DNA of 60,266 nt from Leptolyngbyaceae cyanobacterium RU_5_1 (GTDB lineage: Bacteria; Cyanobacteriota; Cyanobacteriia; Leptolyngbyales; Leptolyngbyaceae), in assembly GCA_012034055.1 (NCBI GenBank), contig JAAUSG010000005.1:1-60266 (forward strand), read 5' to 3'. Below are positions 18,801 through 27,012 of this stretch, piece by piece (the stretch's first letter is position 1; the number at the start of each line of letters is the position of its first letter). The position numbers were made by a program, and so were the translations under genes. The notes under the pieces are model-generated. The model was given only the letters and a program-made list of their open reading frames with translations. It was not told where the DNA came from and ran no database searches.

Positions 18801-21140
18801 GTCGCGCTGACAGGCGAACCAATCCGGTTTGAGAATCAATCGACAGCAATGAATCGGTGGTTTGACGTTTACGCCTGCCGCACTGGGCAACCAGAAGAGC
18901 GAAACGTTGCCATCGTTTTCAGCGATATCAGCGATCGCAAACGGGCAGAAGAATTTTCGCGGAGCGCTGCCGAATTGGATGCGTTTCGCGTCTCTCTCGC
19001 CGACGCGCTCCGCCCACTTGCCGACCCTGTGGAGATTCAGGCGACAGCTAGCCGTGTGCTGGGCGAATATCTGGGCGCGAACCGCGTGGCGTACTTCGAG
19101 GTTTGCGGCGCTGATTATGTCGTTGAGCGGGATTATGTCAATGGAGTGGAAGCACTCGCTGGCGGCTACCCGATTGATTCGTTCGGTCCGAAGCTACTGG
19201 CAGCGTACCGCACGGGTCGCGCCGTATCCGCGTCCGATGTGGCAGCCGATCCCAACTTGTCTCCGGATCAGCGCTCCGCCTACGCCGCAATCCAGATTGG
19301 TGCCTACATCGGCATCCCGCTGATCAAGGGGGGCGCGTTCGTTGCTGGGCTGGCAGTTCACACATCCGGGTCGCGAACTTGGACACCGGATGAGGTGTTT
19401 CTGGCGGAAGAAGTCGCCGAGCGCACCTGGGCGGCAGCCGAACGCGCCCGCGCCGAAGCCGCCTTGCAGCAGCGAGAAACCGAACTTCGGTTAGTCACCA
19501 ATGCTGTACCCGCTTTGATCGCTTTCGTAGACGCAGACCAGCGCTACCGTTTCAACAACGAGGGGTATCAAGAATGGTTTGGGTGCTCGGTGACAGACAT
19601 CTATGGCAAGCACCTTCGAGAGGTGTTGGGTGAAGCGGCTTATGAAGCGATTCGTCCATACATAGAGCAGGTTCTGACAGGACAGCCAGTGACGTTTGAA
19701 AGCCAGGTGCCCTACAAAGAGGGTGGAACCCGATATATAAGCGCAACGTATGTTCCTCGATTCAACAGCCAGCGAGGTGTTGAGGGGTTTGTGGGACTGG
19801 TCAACGATATCAGCGATCGCAAACGATTTGAACTGGAGCGGGAACAACTCCTTGCTCGTGAGCAAGCCGCACGGGAACAAGCGGAGTCAGCCAACCGAAT
19901 TAAAGACGAGTTTTTGGCAGTGCTGTCTCACGAGCTGCGATCGCCCCTCAACCCGATTCTCGGTTGGTCACAGCTACTGCAGCAGGGAAGACTGGATGCG
20001 ACCAAAACGAAGGCGGCGCTTGACATCATTGAACGCAATGCCCAACTGCAAGCGCAACTCATTAACGACTTGCTGGACATCTCCCGCATTCTACGCGGCA
20101 AGTTGAGTTTAGAGCAGTCCCCTGTTGATGTGAGTCTAGTGATCGCATCTGCCCTGGAAACGGTTCGTTTAGCCGCTGAAGCCAAATCACTTGATTTGCG
20201 ATTTACGATTTTAGATTTTGGATTTTCTTCCAATCCAAAATCTAAAATCGTAAATCCAAAATTGCAAGTTTTGGGCGATGCTGGCCGATTGCAACAAGTG
20301 GTCTGGAATCTGCTCTCAAATGCGGTGAAGTTTACGCCTAATGGTGGGCGAGTTGAGGTAAGGCTGTCATTAGTCACTGGTCCTTCGTCATTTGTAGATG
20401 AAAAATCTGGAGCAAATGACCAGGGACAAATGACAAATGACAAATTTGTCCAAATCACCGTCACTGACACCGGCAAGGGTATCGCTCCTGATTTCCTGCC
20501 GTATGTGTTTGACCATTTTCGACAGGAAGATGGTGCGACGACGCGCAAGTTTGGCGGGTTGGGGTTGGGGCTGGCGATCGCCCGTCAGATTGTGGAAATG
20601 CATGGGGGATGGATTAGTGTGGATAGTCCGGGAGAAGGGCAGGGAGCTACGTTTACAGTCAGGTTGCCGCTGTTGCAGAGGACGGAGGACGGAGGACGGA
20701 GGACGGAGGATTTACCACGCAGTACGCAGCACTCAGCACTCAGCACTGCCTTAGCAGGCTTGCAAATTCTGGTGGTCGATGATGATGCAGATTCGCGAGA
20801 TTTTATTGCGTTTGTTCTGGAAAAGGCGGGGGCGATCGTTAGGAGTGTTACATCGGGAATTGAAGCATTGCAGGCGATAGAGCAATCTGTTCCGGATCTG
20901 ATCGTGAGTGATATTGCCATGCCAGAGATGGATGGCTATATGGTGATGCGGAAGGTTCGAGACCGATCGCCAGCAAGTCAAGTTCCAGCGATTGCGCTGA
21001 CTGCCTATGCTGGTGAGTTCGATCGCCAACAAGCACTGCAAGCCGGATTTCAACGACACCTGGCGAAACCGGTTGAGCCAATAGAATTGGTGACAGTGGT
21101 TTCCCGTTTGTGTGGACAGAAGGGAGGAACTGCAGAATGA
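15828..21140 (+). CDS. Giant double hybrid histidine kinase (PAS/GAF/HisKA/HATPase/REC, twice)
   Basis: About 1770 residues with no membrane segment. Order: N-terminal PAS-like domain (15-165), GAF (170-335), HisKA with phospho-His in FFSNVSHEFRTPLTL (about 360), HATPase (450-590, ending GTTFAIAIPFG), REC with acceptor Asp in LSDVMMPRMDG (about 710), two PAS domains (805-1055), GAF (1065-1215), PAS (1220-1345), a second HisKA with VLSHELRSPLNPILGW (about 1368), HATPase with LLSNAVKFTPNGG, and a final REC with SDIAMPEMDG (about 1695). Two complete kinase-receiver units in one chain indicate a branched phosphorelay. Several linkers and one HATPase loop are encoded by dispersed repeats. GTG at 15825 is an alternative start. 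Its stop overlaps the next kinase start as ATGA. Confidence 0.9.
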   Translation: MDEAKAAGAETIFAGNSQMARLMRSRDWSQTSLGSPAQWSQSLKTAVRIMLTSRQPMFVWWGEELINLYNDAYIAIVGGKHPNALGQPASVVWQEIWDQVGPRAESAMFNNEGTYDEALLLIMERNGYPEETYYTFSYSPVPDDQGNPCGIICANTDDTQRIIGERQFALLRELAAKTADARTFNAACTLSAKCLETNRYDLPFAMIYLVDADQQRVVLAGTSGIDHNHPVAPETVNLDVNSAWPFAEVIQTQKAVLISDLVARFGSLPMGAWDRVADQAVVTPIAPSGQTGRSGILVAGLNPFRLFDDNYRSFINLVTGQISASIANANSYEEERQRAEDLAELDRAKTLFFSNVSHEFRTPLTLMLSPLEDLSTTLDARLQPDEREQLQLVQRNGLRLQKLVNTLLDFSRIEAGRVQASYEPTDLATYTAELASTFRSLIEQAGMSLVIDCPALPELVYVDREMWEKIVLNLISNAFKFTFSGSITVKLRMANDEVRMANDNTSHFAQLTIIDTGVGIPDAELPRLFERFHRVSGTRSRTYEGSGIGLALVQELVKLHGGTIRVTSRVDYGTTFAIAIPFGSTHLPSERIAATCTLASTALGADPYVVEASRWIAESDFGLPIADFGLEDNRTESSPSLVNQSAQSKIQNLSCAGSAPKVRPKILLADDNADMRDYVKRLLSQYWDVETVSDGLAALEAIAQRPPDLVLSDVMMPRMDGFGLLRELRNDPRTREIPLILLSARAGEESRIEGLAAGADDYLIKPFSARELLARVEATLKLAQLRKAVAQREQALRVEVQAAKDSLDNVLTRIADQFLVLDREWRYTYVNDRVTEITGIARENLLGRSLWEVFPDTVDSQFYTEVHRAVVEQTPVQVEYFYPTWNRWFENRVYPSADGVSIIATEITERKRTEEILRRSEERYRTLFDSIDEGFCIIEVLFDDNDRAIDYRFLEINSVFERQTGLEQAVGKTARQLVPDLEKQWVETYGRVALTGEPIRFENQSTAMNRWFDVYACRTGQPEERNVAIVFSDISDRKRAEEFSRSAAELDAFRVSLADALRPLADPVEIQATASRVLGEYLGANRVAYFEVCGADYVVERDYVNGVEALAGGYPIDSFGPKLLAAYRTGRAVSASDVAADPNLSPDQRSAYAAIQIGAYIGIPLIKGGAFVAGLAVHTSGSRTWTPDEVFLAEEVAERTWAAAERARAEAALQQRETELRLVTNAVPALIAFVDADQRYRFNNEGYQEWFGCSVTDIYGKHLREVLGEAAYEAIRPYIEQVLTGQPVTFESQVPYKEGGTRYISATYVPRFNSQRGVEGFVGLVNDISDRKRFELEREQLLAREQAAREQAESANRIKDEFLAVLSHELRSPLNPILGWSQLLQQGRLDATKTKAALDIIERNAQLQAQLINDLLDISRILRGKLSLEQSPVDVSLVIASALETVRLAAEAKSLDLRFTILDFGFSSNPKSKIVNPKLQVLGDAGRLQQVVWNLLSNAVKFTPNGGRVEVRLSLVTGPSSFVDEKSGANDQGQMTNDKFVQITVTDTGKGIAPDFLPYVFDHFRQEDGATTRKFGGLGLGLAIARQIVEMHGGWISVDSPGEGQGATFTVRLPLLQRTEDGGRRTEDLPRSTQHSALSTALAGLQILVVDDDADSRDFIAFVLEKAGAIVRSVTSGIEALQAIEQSVPDLIVSDIAMPEMDGYMVMRKVRDRSPASQVPAIALTAYAGEFDRQQALQAGFQRHLAKPVEPIELVTVVSRLCGQKGGTAE
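17683..17790. repeat. Dispersed repeat inside kinase coding sequence (HATPase-REC linker)
   Basis: GATTTTGGATTGCCGATTGCC at the left and CAATCTAAAATCCAAAATCT at the right are inverted arms of the same repeat family seen in intergenic DNA at 4680-5034. Here they encode the linker between the first HATPase and the first receiver, in frame. Confidence 0.7.
20200..20256. repeat. Perfect 25-bp inverted repeat in frame in kinase 1
   Basis: Left arm 20200-20224 and right arm 20232-20256 are exact reverse complements with a 7-base loop. The sequence belongs to the GATTTTAGATTTTGG family and encodes about 19 extra residues between the HisKA bundle and the N-box of the second HATPase. Confidence 0.85.
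20676..20752. repeat. GGAGGAC / AGCACTC tandem repeat coding for HATPase-REC linker
   Basis: Tandem 7-mers (GAGGACG-type, then CACTCAG-type) encode QRTEDGGRRTEDL and STQHSALSTALAG between the second HATPase and the final receiver of kinase 1. A near-identical block is at 23926-24002 in kinase 2. Confidence 0.8.
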
Positions 21141-24100
21141 GGCAGGATAGGAGCCGATCAAGACAAGGTGGGGGAGCAGTGATTGGGGGCGTTCAACTGC
21201 GCTTGTATGGGGTTGCACTGTTGTGCGTGGCTTTTGCTCTGGGAGGTACTCTGCTGCTGTGGCGGTGGCTCTTTCCGACCACCACTCCCCTATTTTCCGT
21301 GGCAGTTATGATCAGCGCCTGGTATGGGGGTTGGCGGGCTGGGCTGCTGGCAACGGTGTTATCGACGCTGGCAGTTAACTACTTCTTCATTGAGCCGTTT
21401 TATTCGCTGCAAATCCTCAACGTACAGACTGTGGTGCGATTAAGTACGTTTTTAGCGGCAGCAGGGGTGATCAGTGTACTTAACCAGTCGCGGCGCATGG
21501 CTCTCAAAGATGCCAGGGAAACTTTGCAGGCGCTGCAGGCGGCACTGGCGGCCATTCGTGAGGGGGAAGAGCGGCTGAAGCTGGCAGTGGAAGCTGGCAG
21601 AAGGGTGGCTTGGGAGTGGAATCCGTTCACCAACACGATCATCACTACCGCAAATTTTCCTGAAATCTACGGTCTGGAGAGCATTCAGACGGCCGAACAA
21701 GGATTTGCTCTGGTTCATCCGGAGGATCGAACTCGGCATCAACTGACCGTCGAAAACACCCTTGCCACCGGAAGCAATTATCAATCTGAATTTCGCTTGA
21801 TCCGTCCGGATAATGGTGCGATCGTTTGGTTGGAAGAGCGGGGGCAGTCCATCTTGAATAGCGATGGCAGCCTGCAAAAATTGATCGGGGTGACGATCGA
21901 CATCAGCGATCGCAAACAGGCAGAGACGGATCTGCGTCTGAACCGCAATCGGCTTACCTTCGTGCTGCAGTCCACTGGAATTGGATTATGGTTGAACCCT
22001 CTACCCCTGGGTCAGCTCAATTGGGACGATCGCACCAAAGAATTGTTCTTTGTCCCGCCTGACGTTGAGCCAACGATCGAGTTGTTCTGGAGCCGACTAC
22101 ACCCGGACGACCGAGAGCCAACTCGCCTCGCCGTCGAGGATGCGCTACGGGAGCACGCGCTCTATGAAATCGATCATCGGGCCGTTAACCCGGATACGGG
22201 CGAGGTGCGGTGGTTGCGATCGGCTGGGAAGGCAACCTACGGTCCAGATGGAACACCGATCCAGTTTGATGGGATCAACTATGACATTAGCGATCGCAAG
22301 CAAGCGGAAGCTGCCCTACAGGAAAGCCAAGCCCGATTTGAAGCGTTTATGCGCTACTCTCCGGTGACGGCTTACATCAAGGACGAACAGGGGCGATACC
22401 TGTATGTCAATCCGCTGAACGAACGTATTTGTAATCGTCCCTTAGCGGATTGGTTGGGTAAAACTGATTTTGAATTATTTCCAGTTGAAGCAGCGCAGCA
22501 GTCGCGCAATCACGATTTGGCAGCGTTGGAGGCAGGGGAAGCGATCGAGGTTGCAGAAACTTTTGTCCAGGAAGACGGTGAACATTATTTCACCTCTTTC
22601 AAATTTCCAATTCCCCAGCCTTCGGGAGGCTGTTTACTGGGGGGGATATCCCTGAATGTGACGGAACACAAACGGACGGAAATGGCTTTACGTGACAGTG
22701 AGGAGAGAACTCGTCTGGCAACAACGGCGGCTAATTTAGGGATGTGGTTTTGGCAGGTGCAGGCGAATGAACTGGTCTGGACGGATCAGTGCAAAGCGCT
22801 GTTTGGACTGCCTGCCAATGCTGAAGTGAGCTACGAAACAACGTTGAACCTGATCCACCCGGACGATCGCCAGCTTACTAACGATGCCGTGATGCGGACC
22901 CTGCAAGAACGAGTTGAGTATGACGTTAAATACCGGGTTGTGTGGGCGGATGGCAGCATCCATTGGATTGCTGCCCAAGGACGAGCTTTTTATGACGAGC
23001 AGGGTCAGCCAATCCGAATGATGGGAACGGTTCAGGACGTTAGCGATCGCGTTCAAGTTGAACGCGATCGTGAGCGCATTCTACAGCAAGAACAAGCGGC
23101 ACGAGAAATTGCCGAGAACGCCAACCGGGTCAAGGACGAGTTCCTGGCCGTGTTGTCCCATGAGCTGCGATCGCCGCTCAATCCGATTCTGGGTTGGGCC
23201 AAACTTTTGCAAACCGGCAACTTAGATGAGGCACGGAAAACGCAAGCGCTGGCAATCATTGCCCGGAATGCTAAGTTGCAATCGGAACTGATTGAAGACC
23301 TACTGGATATTTCCCGCATTCTACGCGGCAAACTCAGTTTGAACATTGTTGCTGTGGATTTAGCCGCAACGATTAGAGCCGCAATGGAAACGGTGCAGTT
23401 GGCAGCAGATGCAAAGGGGATCGATTTTAGATTGGAGATTGGAGATTTTAGATTGGAAGACGCTGAAACTATTTCAGAACTCGTTAAAACAACCGCTCAA
23501 TCGCTCAATCTGCAATCTGCAATCCCCAATTCCTGGTTTCAGGCGATGCGGCTCGGTTGCAGCAAGTCATTTGGAATCTGCTCTCGAATGCGGTGAAGTT
23601 TACGCCAACAGGAGGGCGAGTGGAGGTGCGGTTAGCAACGGATGCAGGAACAGATGAAACAGATAAACCATCCGCTTCATCCGCTCCAAAATCCGTTGCT
23701 CAAATTACCGTCATGGACACTGGCAGAGGTATTGCTCCTGATTTCTTGCCGCATGTGTTTGATCATTTCCGGCAAGAAAGTGTGGCTACCACTCGCCTGT
23801 TTGGTGGGTTAGGGTTGGGGTTGGCGATCGTTCGTCACCTGATTGAACTGCATGGCGGAACGATTCAAGTCGATAGTCCGGGAGAAGGGCAGGGAGCTAC
23901 GTTTACAGTCAGGTTGCCGCTGTTGCAGAGGACGGAGGATGGAGGACGGAGGACGGAGGATTTAGCACTCAGCACTCAGCACTCAGCACTTAGCACTCCT
24001 TTAGCAGGCTTACAGGTTTTAATCGTCGATGATGATACTGATACACGAGACTTTGTTGAGTTTGTGTTGGAGCAGGCTGGGGCAAGAGTGATGACAGTAG

Positions 24101-24384
24101 CAACCGCAGGTGAGGCGTTGATGGTTTTCAATCGCATGAAACCAGATGTGCTGTTGAGTGATATTGGCATGCCAGAAATGGATGGGTATATGTTGATGCA
24201 ACAGGTGAGAGCGTTGCCCCCAGCGCAGGGAGGGCAGATTCTCGCGATCGCCTTAACTGCCTATGCTGCCGAAATTGATTATCAGCGGGCGATCGCAGCA
24301 GGCTTTCAAAAGCACATCTCGAAGCCAGTGGAGCCAGCCAACCTCGTGAAGGTCATTGCCAATTTAGTTGGACAGCGTGATTGA
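21137..24384 (+). CDS. Membrane hybrid histidine kinase with DUF4118 sensor and PAS array (frameshifted here)
   Basis: Begins at ATG 21137, overlapping the stop of kinase 1. Residues about 20-115 form a KdpD-like DUF4118 membrane sensor (LRLYGVALLCVAFALGG; NYFFIEPFYSLQIL). Four PAS/PAC domains follow, then HisKA with VLSHELRSPLNPILGW (His near 674), HATPase with IWNLLSNAVKFTPTGG, and a C-terminal REC with LSDIGMPEMDG. The frame breaks at 23528-23529 inside an inserted dispersed repeat; one added A gives a continuous protein of about 1082 residues (IPKFLVSGDAARLQQVIW). It is a paralogue of the C-terminal half of kinase 1. The operon order HTH, kinase 1, kinase 2 suggests joint signalling. Confidence 0.85.
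23424..23530. repeat. Dispersed repeat in kinase 2 at the same slot as in kinase 1
   Basis: GATTTTAGATTGGAGATTGG at the left and TCAATCTGCAATCTGCAATC at the right are imperfect inverted arms. The element sits between HisKA and HATPase, exactly where kinase 1 carries its 25-bp inverted repeat. The frameshift at 23528 falls at its right edge. Confidence 0.75.
23926..24002. repeat. GGAGGAC / AGCACTC tandem repeat, second copy
   Basis: Encodes QRTEDGGRRTEDLALSTQ and the following STQHSALSTPLAG between HATPase and REC of kinase 2. About 68 bases from 23872 into this block are identical to the corresponding part of kinase 1 (from about 20622). Confidence 0.8.
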
Positions 24385-24422
24385 CGCACTCCCACGTCTT
24401 TTAAGCGTGGGAGTGCGTCAAT
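24380..24422. terminator. Perfect 17-bp stem-loop supplying the stops of two convergent frames
   Basis: ATTGACGCACTCCCACG (24380-24396) pairs exactly with 24406-24422 around a TCTTTTAAG loop. It contains the TGA of kinase 2 (24382-24384) on the plus strand and the TGA of the SDR remnant (24418-24420) on the minus strand. It may act as a bidirectional terminator; the GTGGGAGTGCGTC sequence also resembles mobile-element terminal hairpins. Confidence 0.6.
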
Positions 24423-24605
24423 TGTTGGCTGATCCCGGCTCATTCAGCTTTCGGTTCTGTTTGGCAGTGACCGTATCCGGCAAGATGCTGCTGATAGCGC
24501 CTTGAACTTTCGTCTTCAGTGACTCCGCCAGTACGCTATCCTTGCCTGCCATCAGTGCCTCAAATCCCTGCCTGGCAACTTCAGATGGGTCATCTTTTTT
24601 ATTTG
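24418..24605 (-). pseudogene. Short-chain dehydrogenase C-terminal remnant
   Basis: The minus strand reads KKDDPSEVARQGFEALMAGK followed by DSVLAESLKTKVQ and ILPDTVTAKQNRKLNEPGS, then TGA. This matches the C-terminal end of cyanobacterial SDR-family oxidoreductases. No Rossmann GxxxGxG start or YxxxK active site is found upstream before a stop near 24620, so the gene is a 60-codon fragment. The region 24606-24861 holds no further gene that I can support. Confidence 0.6.
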
Positions 24606-24861
24606 AATCGTGGAATCTTCAGTCAGCCTGAACCGTGCATAGTCGGTCGTATCGTCTCCGCCAATCCAGTCGCGGCAATAACGGCTGTAGAAGTTAATGA
24701 GTTGTTTGCAGTCTTGCGATCGCCATATACAACGCCCACTCACACTAAGCGGTTGGTTTCTCCCAATTGTGCAGTATTGCTAAACCTCTGTCCAGGGAGC
24801 GATTCAGCCAGAATTCAGATGACGTAAAAATAGGATGTTAAATCTTCTGGAGATGTATCCT

Positions 24862-25308
24862 ATGAAACCGAATTGTTTGATGCACCGGCTTGTAATTGCA
24901 GGACGCTGGATAGCGACAACGTTGTTTTGTCTGACAGCGATCGCGTTTATTTGGCAGGGTGCAGTTTTCTCGAACACCGCAGCAATGGCTGCCCCTGTTG
25001 CCAACTTGATTGCATCGGCAAATGTGGGCGATCGGGTTCAAGGAAAAGCTCGTGAAGACGCCGGACGAACGAAGAGTTTCATCCAAGATACGGCAGATCG
25101 GGTTGAGCAAACCGCAAAGAGAAATGCCAATCAAGTTGATCGAGCAACAGACAACGGCAGTCCCATTGGGCGCAAAGCACAGAGAGATGCGGCTCGAATT
25201 GAACAAAGAGCGGAGCAAGATGCGGCTCGGACTCAGAAAGCCGTAGATAACACAAAAAATGCGATTGAACGCACGGCTGATAGCATCAAAAATGTTTTTA
25301 GTAACTAG
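24862..25308 (+). CDS. Small exported or anchored helical protein
   Basis: 148 residues from the ATG at 24862 (MKPNCLMHRLVIAGRW), with GGAG about nine bases upstream; an ATG three codons earlier is possible. Residues about 10-45 are a signal or anchor segment. The rest is highly charged and helical, with repeated A/Q/R/D-rich segments such as KAREDAGRTKSFIQDTADRV and KAQRDAARIEQRAEQDAAR, resembling apolipoprotein- or LEA-like amphipathic helices. Function not recognised; a stress-protective or envelope role is possible but unproved. Confidence 0.6.
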   Translation: MKPNCLMHRLVIAGRWIATTLFCLTAIAFIWQGAVFSNTAAMAAPVANLIASANVGDRVQGKAREDAGRTKSFIQDTADRVEQTAKRNANQVDRATDNGSPIGRKAQRDAARIEQRAEQDAARTQKAVDNTKNAIERTADSIKNVFSN

Positions 25309-25351
25309 AAAATAGACACCACTTTGAACTAACAGATGTCAAGAAATGCGA

Positions 25352-25987
25352 TCAGCTCGGCTTTTCCTCTTTAGTCGATGTCGATAACGATAGCTCTTGA
25401 GCTAAGTTTTCCTGGAGTGCTTCCAGTACTGCGATCGGGTCAACCGCTTCCTGCATCACTTGAGCTTCCAGATCAGGCCGATTGATTACATCGGGTAAGT
25501 CAGTGCGGAGTTCTTCTAAAAGGGCAATAATCTTGGCAATTTTCTGCTCAGAAAGGAGGTTGAGTTGTAGCATCAATTGTGCCCTCTGTTCGGCAAAGTT
25601 CTCTTGGCGAGTTTGTCGAACTAGCACTCCAGTTGAAATTACCAGTGCAGCTGCATCTAAACCCTGATCTGACCAGCTAAATGGGGGTAGGTTAAATGGC
25701 AAAGTGTGCTCAAAAAAACTGCCGAAAATCCAGAGAGCCAGCATGATTAGCAAGCTATACAAAAATGTCGATCGCCCAAAGAATGTCGCGATTGCTTCTA
25801 GCACTCGTTGATGGGCGGGAATATCTCGAACTTCTTGAGTATGCAGTGAGGTAATTGCTTCAATATTTTTTGTCAGCGGATCTGGTAATGGAGCGGTGAG
25901 CACTTGATTTCGAGTGGCTTGCAGGTTGCGTTCATAAGCACCTGAGTTGAAGTGTTTATTGGCTGTGTCGTCTACGTTGTGCGTCAT
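25352..25987 (-). CDS. DUF1003 membrane protein
   Basis: A 211-residue protein with the DUF1003 pattern: IEAITSLHTQEVRDIPAHQR, then two membrane helices (TFLYSLLIMLALWIFGSF and a second at about 120-140), the segment VLVRQTRQENFAEQRAQLML, and a soluble helical C-terminal part. Cytoplasmic membrane location is predicted. The molecular function of the family is not established. Convergent with the small helical protein gene. Confidence 0.85.
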   Translation of the reverse strand: MTHNVDDTANKHFNSGAYERNLQATRNQVLTAPLPDPLTKNIEAITSLHTQEVRDIPAHQRVLEAIATFFGRSTFLYSLLIMLALWIFGSFFEHTLPFNLPPFSWSDQGLDAAALVISTGVLVRQTRQENFAEQRAQLMLQLNLLSEQKIAKIIALLEELRTDLPDVINRPDLEAQVMQEAVDPIAVLEALQENLAQELSLSTSTKEEKPS

Positions 25988-26081
25988 GCTGTAGCTTCCT
26001 GAATCTGGATTTTACTTCGACCATTCTTGAGATTTTTGGCAGCAGTAGTAGCCTAGTACCTCACGGCATAAATCAGCTAAC

Positions 26082-26111
26082 CGTAGAGACGTTACATGTA
26101 ACGTCTCTACG
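26082..26111. repeat. Perfect 30-bp palindrome (GTAGAGACGTTACATGTAACGTCTCTAC type)
   Basis: Exact self-complementary sequence from C26082 to G26111, a well-known dispersed repeat type in cyanobacterial genomes. It lies in the 418-base gap between DUF1003 and apcD. The remainder of 25988-26405 shows no gene and presumably carries the apcD promoter. Confidence 0.85.
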
Positions 26112-26405
26112 AGGGTCAACGGTTGTTAAACTTGTGCCTGAGACTACTAGCCTTCCATTATCTAGCCAGTTGTGGCGCTAACCGCTGGAGGAGTTGATTC
26201 AGTTGATTTTTGCGATCACGCGATCGCCTTTCTCTCTGACCTTTGACCTCCAACTTCTTTACAAAACTTTTCGCTTTCTCATACAGCTAGCACGGTACGC
26301 TCTTGTTGGTACGGACAAAGTTGCCGCAAGGCGATAATTCGTCTTTATTTGCGTCCCCCAGACTCGTTAAACTATCTGTTGATACCCTGAGATACCTCGA
26401 TAACT

Positions 26406-26891
26406 ATGAGCGTAGTTAGCCAAGTCATTCTTGTAGCCGATGATGAGCTTCGCTATCCAACTTACGGCGAACTCCAGACCATAAACGACTTCTTTAAGAC
26501 AGGTGAGCAGCGGACTCGCATTGTCGAAGCGCTGTCTACAAATGAGAAAAAAATTGTGCAGGAAGCCAGCAAACAGCTCTGGAAAAAGCGCCCTGACTTT
26601 ATCTCTCCTGGCGGAAATGCCTACGGTGATAAGCAGCGTGCTTTATGCCTGAGAGACTATGGTTGGTACTTGCGCCTGGTGACTTATGGGTTACTCGCAG
26701 GTGACAAAGAACCGATTGAATCGATTGGCGTTGTTGGGGCGCGAGAAATGTATAACGCTCTGGGCGTGCCTATGCCTGGTATGGCAGAAGCCATTCGTTG
26801 CCTCAAGGATGCTTCCCTAGCGTCACTGAGTGCAGCAGATGCAGCCGCAGCATCTCCCTACTTCGATTACCTCATCCAGGCAATGTCGTAA
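26406..26891 (+). CDS. apcD: Allophycocyanin alpha-B subunit
   Basis: 161 residues starting [19 protein letters not shown], with the phycobilin attachment Cys in [15 protein letters not shown] and the C-terminal [11 protein letters not shown]. ApcD is a minor terminal emitter of the phycobilisome core; it hands energy mainly to photosystem I and takes part in state transitions. The monocistronic location away from apcAB is normal for apcD. Residues and length match the family throughout. Confidence 0.93.
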   Translation: MSVVSQVILVADDELRYPTYGELQTINDFFKTGEQRTRIVEALSTNEKKIVQEASKQLWKKRPDFISPGGNAYGDKQRALCLRDYGWYLRLVTYGLLAGDKEPIESIGVVGAREMYNALGVPMPGMAEAIRCLKDASLASLSAADAAAASPYFDYLIQAMS

Positions 26892-26920
26892 CGTTCTGTT
26901 TTAACCCCCTAACACAAATT

Positions 26921-26981
26921 TTCCCACAGTTGGCGGGAATGGCTAGCAGAAGGATGCTAACGTTTTTGCCAATTGTGGGAA
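26921..26981 (+). terminator. Stem-loop downstream of apcD
   Basis: TTCCCACAGTTGGC (26921-26934) and GCCAATTGTGGGAA (26968-26981) pair over 14 positions with one G-T pair, around a 33-base loop. Possible terminator or RNA-stabilising structure; there is no clear T run. Confidence 0.35.
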
Positions 26982-27012
26982 ACTTGATTTTGATGGGGGA
27001 ATTTGATTCTCA

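Noticed and set aside
20676-24002. Possible CRISPR array because of regularly repeated short units
   Set aside because: Units are 7-mers in tandem without unique spacers and lie in coding frame; no cas genes are present.
24606-24834. Further fragment of the dehydrogenase or another gene
   Set aside because: Short pieces such as INFYSRYCRDWIGGDDTTD appear, but I could not tie them to a family.
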